In this document: piece after piece, positions 22,998-27,155 of the stretch
Position numbering within the stretch: position 1 is the first letter of the stretch
Layout: the number at the start of each line of letters is the position of its first letter
Translations under genes and position numbers: made by a program
NCBI GenBank assembly: GCA_910588455.1
Contig: CAJUPG010000021.1
Span: forward strand, 1-27,155
DNA from: an uncultured Oscillospiraceae bacterium
GTDB lineage: Bacteria > Bacillota > Clostridia > Oscillospirales > Oscillospiraceae
Length of the DNA: 27,155 nt
Reading direction: 5' to 3'
The notes under the pieces: generated by a model
Seen by the model: only the letters and a program-made list of their open reading frames with translations
Told to the model about the DNA's origin: nothing
The model's database searches: none

Positions 22998-24326
22998 ATG
23001 AAATTTGAGATTCCCTCCGGAGCGCAGAAGATCCTCCAGACTCTTACTGACGCAGGCTATGAGGCATACCTGGTGGGCGGCTGTGTGCGGGATCTGCTTC
23101 GGGGCGTGGAACCCCACGATTGGGATATCTGTACCTCCGCCCGCCCGGAGGAGACGGAGGACTGCTTTGCCGGGCAGCGGATCATCGAGACCGGGCTGAA
23201 GCACGGCACCGTCACTGTACTGGAGGGCGGCGAGCCCTATGAGGTCACCACCTACCGCACCGAGGGGCCCTACTCCGACAGCCGCCGGCCGGACTATGTG
23301 GAGTTTGTCTCCAGCCTGGAGGCCGACCTGGCCCGGCGGGACTTTACCATGAACGCCGTCGCCATGGATTTGGAGGGTAATTTACGAGACCCGTTTAGCG
23401 GTGCGGAGGATATCAAAGCTGGACGGATCCGCTGCGTGGGGGAGCCCGCCTGCCGCTTCCAGGAGGACGGCCTGCGAGTTATGCGGGCGCTGCGGTTTGC
23501 CGCTGTGCTTGGCTATGGGATTGAGGAAAGGACCGCCCAGGCTATCCATGAAAACCGCCATATGCTCCGGTACGTGGCGGCGGAGCGGATCCATGTGGAG
23601 TTATGCAAGCTCCTGGCAGGTGAGAAAGCCGGGAACATTTTGCGGCAGTACCCCGATGTGCTATGCCAGTTCTGGCCTCAGCTGGAACCGCTGGTCACCC
23701 TGGAGCAAAACAATCCCTGGCATTGCTGGGACGGCTGGGAGCACACTGTCCACGCGGTGGAGGCCGCCCCTGCTGATTTGGTTTTGCGTCTGACCATGCT
23801 CCTTCACGATATCGGAAAGCCCGCCTGCAAATCCACCGACGAAAATGGAATTGACCACTTCTACGGCCACCCGGCAGTCAGCGCAAAGCTGGCCGATGAG
23901 ATGCTTCGGAACCTGAAATTCGACAACAAAACCCGAGAGCGGGTGGTTACCCTGGTGGGGTATCACGACGTCCAAATTCCAAACAGGGAGCGGTCCGTCC
24001 GCAAATGGCTGGGGAGACTAGGCCCGGAGACATTTTTTCAGCTGCTGGAGGTCAAACGGGCGGACGGAATGGGACAGAGCTATGAGCTAGTCCAGGACCG
24101 GCTTGCCAAGCTGGAGGAGATGAAGGCGAAGGCGGAGGAGATCGTCACCCAGGGTCAGTGCTTCTCCTTGAAAGATTTGAATGTAAACGGCCAGGATGTG
24201 ATTGCAGCAGGAATTGCTCCGGGTCCTGAAGTGGGCCGCGTATTGAATAGACTGCTGGAGCAGGTATTAAACGGCGAGATTCCAAATGAACGGAAGGTCC
24301 TTCTGAATCTGATTCGTCTTAGATGA
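22998..24326 (+). CDS. cca: CCA tRNA nucleotidyltransferase (with HD domain)
   Basis: This enzyme builds or repairs the 3' CCA end of tRNAs from CTP and ATP without a nucleic-acid template. In the 442-residue protein, the class II nucleotidyltransferase head has LVGGCVRDLLRG and the catalytic pair in HDWDICT (residues about 26-46). It is followed by RRDFTMNAVAMD, the base-selecting EDGLRVMRALRFA, and ERIHVELCKLL. An HD-type domain follows at about residue 270 (MLLHDIGKP, then YGHP and YHDVQIP). A C-terminal tRNA-binding tail ends the protein. The ATG at 22998 has AGAGG about 10 nt upstream. The catalytic residues suit full CCA-adding activity, but A-adding-only relatives cannot be excluded by eye. 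Confidence 0.95.
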   Translation: MKFEIPSGAQKILQTLTDAGYEAYLVGGCVRDLLRGVEPHDWDICTSARPEETEDCFAGQRIIETGLKHGTVTVLEGGEPYEVTTYRTEGPYSDSRRPDYVEFVSSLEADLARRDFTMNAVAMDLEGNLRDPFSGAEDIKAGRIRCVGEPACRFQEDGLRVMRALRFAAVLGYGIEERTAQAIHENRHMLRYVAAERIHVELCKLLAGEKAGNILRQYPDVLCQFWPQLEPLVTLEQNNPWHCWDGWEHTVHAVEAAPADLVLRLTMLLHDIGKPACKSTDENGIDHFYGHPAVSAKLADEMLRNLKFDNKTRERVVTLVGYHDVQIPNRERSVRKWLGRLGPETFFQLLEVKRADGMGQSYELVQDRLAKLEEMKAKAEEIVTQGQCFSLKDLNVNGQDVIAAGIAPGPEVGRVLNRLLEQVLNGEIPNERKVLLNLIRLR

Positions 24327-24369
24327 AGCACTGCTGCCGGGCATATTTGAGCGTTAAGGGTGCTGTTCT

Positions 24370-24393
24370 GGGTGAAACTTCGACCCGTTTTTT
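24370..24393 (+). terminator. Possible weak terminator after cca
   Basis: A short GGGT/ACCC stem (24370-24373 with 24383-24386) is followed by G and TTTTTT (24388-24393). The stem is weak, the T-tract good. Confidence 0.4.
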
Positions 24394-24417
24394 GGGCCTT
24401 TATTGCGGGATAATTCG

Positions 24418-24447
24418 TTGACAATGAAAGAAAAACTGTGATACACT
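24418..24447 (+). promoter_or_regulatory. Promoter for the nitrilase-family gene
   Basis: Perfect TTGACA (24418-24423) and TACACT (24442-24447) are separated by 18 bp, about 33 bp before the ATG. Confidence 0.7.
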
Positions 24448-24480
24448 GGTCCCACCAAGGGGACAGGAGGAAATTTATTT

Positions 24481-25302
24481 ATGATTCACATCGCCATCGG
24501 CCAATGCGGCAGTACCGGGACCGCGGAGGAAAACCAGCGTGAGATGGAGCGGCTGCTCCTCCAGGCGGCGGAGGAGGACCCCAAGCTGGACCTGATGGTC
24601 TTTCCGGAATACTGCCGGTACACCCCGTCCAGCCGGCAGGACGCCCTGGACTGCGCTATCGACCTGGAGCGGCCGGACCCCTTTGTGGACCAGATGCGGG
24701 CGCTGGCCCGGGAGCACCGGATTTACCTCATTCCCGGCAGCATCCCCGAGCGGGCGGGGGAGAATAAAATCTGCAACACCGTGCTGACCATTGACCGGGA
24801 GGGTGAGATTTTGGGGAAATACCGCAAAATCCATCTCTTCGACGCGGCGGGCTATCAGGAGTCCTCCTATATGCAGGCGGGAGCTGAGCTGTGTCTGGTG
24901 GATGCGGATTTCGGCCGGGTGGGGGTACTGGTATGCTACGACCTGCGCTTCCCGGAGCTGGCCCGGACCCTGTGCCTGAAGGGGGCGGAGATTCTGGTGT
25001 GTCCCGCCCAGTTCCCCTGCGGCCAGCCCCTCCCCGCCCGGGTGGACGACTGGGACCTGCTCATTCGCAGCACCGCCCTCACCAATCTGACCTACACCGT
25101 GGGGGCCAATCAGTTCGGCCAGGTCCGGCGGGACGCGCCCTTTGGCCGCTCCTGCGTGGCGGACCCCCGGGGCACGGTGATTGCCGCCGCCTCCGGGCGC
25201 AGCTGCGTGGTCCATGCCGTGCTGGATTTGGACTACCAGCGGGAGGTGCAAAAAAATCTGGCCTCCTGGAGCAACAGAAGGCCGGATTTGTATCAATTAT
25301 AA
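24481..25302 (+). CDS. Carbon-nitrogen hydrolase, nitrilase superfamily (omega-amidase / Nit-like)
   Basis: The 273-residue protein has the complete nitrilase-superfamily triad: Glu43 in FPEYCRY, Lys116 in KYRKIHLF, and Cys152 in LVCYDLRFPELAR. Such enzymes hydrolyse C-N bonds of amides. The KIHLFD and CYDLRFPEL patterns place it nearest the omega-amidase / deaminated-glutathione amidase group, which clears 2-oxoglutaramate-type by-products, but the substrate is not fixed by sequence. It has its own promoter, and AGGAGG about 10 nt before the ATG. Its stop codon interlocks with that of convergent rpoN (6-nt overlap), with no terminator between them. Confidence 0.9.
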   Translation: MIHIAIGQCGSTGTAEENQREMERLLLQAAEEDPKLDLMVFPEYCRYTPSSRQDALDCAIDLERPDPFVDQMRALAREHRIYLIPGSIPERAGENKICNTVLTIDREGEILGKYRKIHLFDAAGYQESSYMQAGAELCLVDADFGRVGVLVCYDLRFPELARTLCLKGAEILVCPAQFPCGQPLPARVDDWDLLIRSTALTNLTYTVGANQFGQVRRDAPFGRSCVADPRGTVIAAASGRSCVVHAVLDLDYQREVQKNLASWSNRRPDLYQL

Positions 25303-26631
25303 CACCTGTTTTCGGGCCGGGGAGGAGGGAATGCCCAATTCCTCCCGGTATTTGGCCACCGTCCGCCGGGCGGTGGGACAGCCCGCCTCCTCCAGAAGCG
25401 CACACAGCTGCTGATCGGACAGGGGGCGGGTTTTGTCCTCCTCCTCCACGAACCGGCGCAGCAAATCCTGGGCCTGTCCGCCGGAGACGGTGAGAAAGCG
25501 CCGCAGGGGGTACAGCCCCCGGCTGCACTGGATGTACTTCTCCCGGATGGCCCGGCTGACCGTGGACTCGTGGAGCTCCAGGGCCTGGGCCACCTCGGCC
25601 AGCTTCAGGGGCGCGAGGCTGCCCCCGCCGGTGAAAAAGGCCTGCTGGCGGCCGGCGATGTACTGGGCGCAGCGCAGGAGAGTGGACTGCCGCTGCTCCA
25701 CCGCGTGGAGGGCCCACTGGGCCTGCTTTACCTTCTCCTCCAGATACTCCCGGACCTCCGGGTCCTCCGTCTGGGTCCGCAGGGCCTGGTAATAGCCGTT
25801 TAACTGCAGGGAGGGAATCCGGGCGGCGCTGGAAGCCACGGTGATCTGCCCGTTTTCCACCCGGACCTCCAAATCCGGGAGCAGATAGGCGGGCCGCTCC
25901 CGGGCGGCGAACCGGGTCCCGGGCCGGGGGTCCAGGGCCCGGACCACCTCGCAGGCCTGATGCACCTGTTCCTGAGAGGCCCCCAGGGCCTTGGCGATGG
26001 CCCCGTACTGGCCCCGGGCCAGGTGGTCCAGCTGGCTTTGGGCGATGGACAGGGCCAATCCGGTCTCTCCCCGGCGCTCCAGCTGGAGGGACAGGCACTG
26101 GGATAAGTCCTTTGCCCCCACTCCGGCGGGCTCCAGGCTTTGCAGCAGAAGCAGGCCCGCCTCCATATGGTCCATGGGCATACGGGCCGCCTGGGCCAGC
26201 TGCTCCAGGGGGTCACGGAGGTAGCCGTCCCGGTCCAGGCACAGGCACAAAAACTGCGCCGCCGCCAGGGGACCGTCGGGGGCCTCCTGGCCGGAGAGCT
26301 GCCAGAGCAGGTGCCGCTCCAAGGTCTCCTCCAGGCCGCCGGCGTCGCCCAAGCGCTCCAGGGGGTCGCCCAGACGCTCCCGGGCGGCGCTGGCATAGGC
26401 CCGGTTCTGGCCGTCCTGCTGGGTGAGCCACTCCAGCCGCTGGGCCAGGGAGCTCTGGGCAGGGGCCGGGTCCTCCCCGGGACCGGCGGCAAACTCCAGC
26501 ACCGGATTTTCCAGGGCCAGCTCCTGGAGATAATCGGTCAGCTCCAGGCTGCTCATCTGCAAAATTTCCACCGACTGCCGCTGCTGGGGCGAAAGAGTCT
26601 GGGTTTGCTTCAGAATCAGATTTTGTTCCAT
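25297..26631 (-). CDS. rpoN: RNA polymerase sigma-54 factor RpoN (SigL)
   Basis: Sigma-54 directs RNA polymerase to -24/-12 promoters, which need AAA+ enhancer-binding proteins to open. The 444-residue protein has Region I at the N-terminus (LILKQTQTLSPQQRQSVEIL), the core-binding region, a helix-turn-helix near residue 345-375 (KLAEVAQALELHESTVSRAI), and the RpoN box ARRTVAKYRE near the C-terminus. The ATG at 26629-26631 lies one base after the prfB stop codon, so translation is probably coupled. No enhancer-binding activator or PTS operon, the usual sigma-54 partners in firmicutes, is in the window. Confidence 0.95.
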   Translation of the reverse strand: MEQNLILKQTQTLSPQQRQSVEILQMSSLELTDYLQELALENPVLEFAAGPGEDPAPAQSSLAQRLEWLTQQDGQNRAYASAARERLGDPLERLGDAGGLEETLERHLLWQLSGQEAPDGPLAAAQFLCLCLDRDGYLRDPLEQLAQAARMPMDHMEAGLLLLQSLEPAGVGAKDLSQCLSLQLERRGETGLALSIAQSQLDHLARGQYGAIAKALGASQEQVHQACEVVRALDPRPGTRFAARERPAYLLPDLEVRVENGQITVASSAARIPSLQLNGYYQALRTQTEDPEVREYLEEKVKQAQWALHAVEQRQSTLLRCAQYIAGRQQAFFTGGGSLAPLKLAEVAQALELHESTVSRAIREKYIQCSRGLYPLRRFLTVSGGQAQDLLRRFVEEEDKTRPLSDQQLCALLEEAGCPTARRTVAKYREELGIPSSPARKQVL

Positions 26632-26632
26632 A

Positions 26633-27155
26633 TTATTTTACCGCCCAATTCCCCGTGGCCTCGGCGGTGAGATAGGCGTTGACAAAGCCGTCCAAATCCC
26701 CGTCCATTACGCCGTTGATATTGCTGGTCTCAAAGGCGGTGCGGTTGTCCTTCACCATCTGATAGGGCATGAACACATAGGAGCGGATTTGGCTGCCCCA
26801 CTCGATTTTCAGCTGCACGCCCTTCAGGTCGGAGATTTTCTCCGCCTTCTCCTGCATTTGCAGCTCCACCAGCTTGGCCCGGAGCATTTTCATACAGTTA
26901 TCCTTATTCTGAAACTGGCTGCGCTCCTGCTGGCTGGCCACCACCACGCCGGTGGGCTTGTGGATCAGCCGCACGGCGGAGGAGGTCTTGTTCACGTGCT
27001 GGCCCCCCGCGCCGCTGGCCCGGTAGACCTGCATCTCAATGTCCTCCGGGCGGATCTCTACCTCCACGTCCTCCGGCAAATCGGGCATGACCTCCACCGA
27101 CGCGAAGGAGGTCTGCCGCCGGGCGTTGGCGTCGAAGGGGGACACCCGCACCAGC
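26633..27155 (-). CDS. prfB: Peptide chain release factor 2 (5' part missing at window edge)
   Basis: RF2 recognises UGA and UAA stop codons and triggers peptide release in the ribosome. The window holds the C-terminal 173 codons or so: LVRVSPFDANARRQTSFASVEV, the catalytic GGQ in ASGAGGQHVNKTSSAVR, IHKPTGVVV, and the RF2-type end GDLDGFVNAYL. The domain with the stop-codon-reading tripeptide and the family's programmed-frameshift site would lie beyond the right edge. The stop TAA is separated by one base from the rpoN start codon. Confidence 0.94.
   Translation of the reverse strand, partial: LVRVSPFDANARRQTSFASVEVMPDLPEDVEVEIRPEDIEMQVYRASGAGGQHVNKTSSAVRLIHKPTGVVVASQQERSQFQNKDNCMKMLRAKLVELQMQEKAEKISDLKGVQLKIEWGSQIRSYVFMPYQMVKDNRTAFETSNINGVMDGDLDGFVNAYLTAEATGNWAVK

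Overview
The window is a high-GC, gene-dense chromosomal segment from an endospore-forming member of the Clostridia, most likely an Oscillospiraceae-type gut anaerobe (Flavonifractor/Oscillibacter-like). This rests on Spo0A, sigma-54, S-layer-homology (SLH) anchoring, lipoprotein ABC transport, frequent GTG/TTG starts with strong Shine-Dalgarno (SD) sites, and a secreted mucin-type M60 peptidase. The genus is an inference. No rRNA, tRNA, CRISPR array, transposase or prophage gene was seen.

Layout. Bases 1-4462 (minus): mutS (cut by the left edge), miaB and deoC, the last with its own terminator. 4507-7207 (plus): a three-gene iron-complex/corrinoid-type ABC importer. 7155-10561 (minus): a fused siroheme synthase tail-to-tail with the importer, then ftsH. 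10624-16813 (plus): a secreted 1595-residue M60 metallopeptidase carrying a dockerin, overlapping by ATGA an SLH-anchored protein whose N-terminus may be cohesin-like. 16814-18396 (plus): guaB. 18401-19335 (minus): spo0A with a degenerate receiver active site. 19328-21253 (plus): apbE, a NusG-domain-II protein and a Gx-transporter-family protein, which look like a flavinylation / extracellular electron-transfer module. 21254-22065: a less GC-rich islet with a 121-bp palindromic element and a divergent pair (small unknown protein / Xre regulator). 22063-22839 (minus): an N-terminally truncated ATPase-family remnant. 22906-25302 (plus): cca and a nitrilase-superfamily amidase. 25297-27155 (minus): prfB (cut by the right edge) followed after one base by rpoN.

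How the genes may work together. The M60 peptidase has no cell-wall anchor of its own but has a dockerin. The next, translationally coupled gene encodes an SLH-anchored protein with a beta-rich N-terminal module. The simplest reading is a two-gene, cellulosome-like device that displays a glycoprotein-cleaving protease on the cell surface. The apbE group may supply FMN-modified extracytoplasmic redox proteins, but no flavinylation substrate is visible here. The spo0A-apbE intergenic region has a perfect match to the Spo0A box, so the sporulation regulator could control itself and the redox module.

Main oddities: Glu at the Spo0A phospho-acceptor position (residue 56); loss of the catalytic-type Asp and the linker domain in the siroheme synthase; an SD-sequestering hairpin in front of the ftsH TTG start; and an abrupt end of MutS similarity in the first 32 bases. 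All family calls come from motif recognition without database searches.
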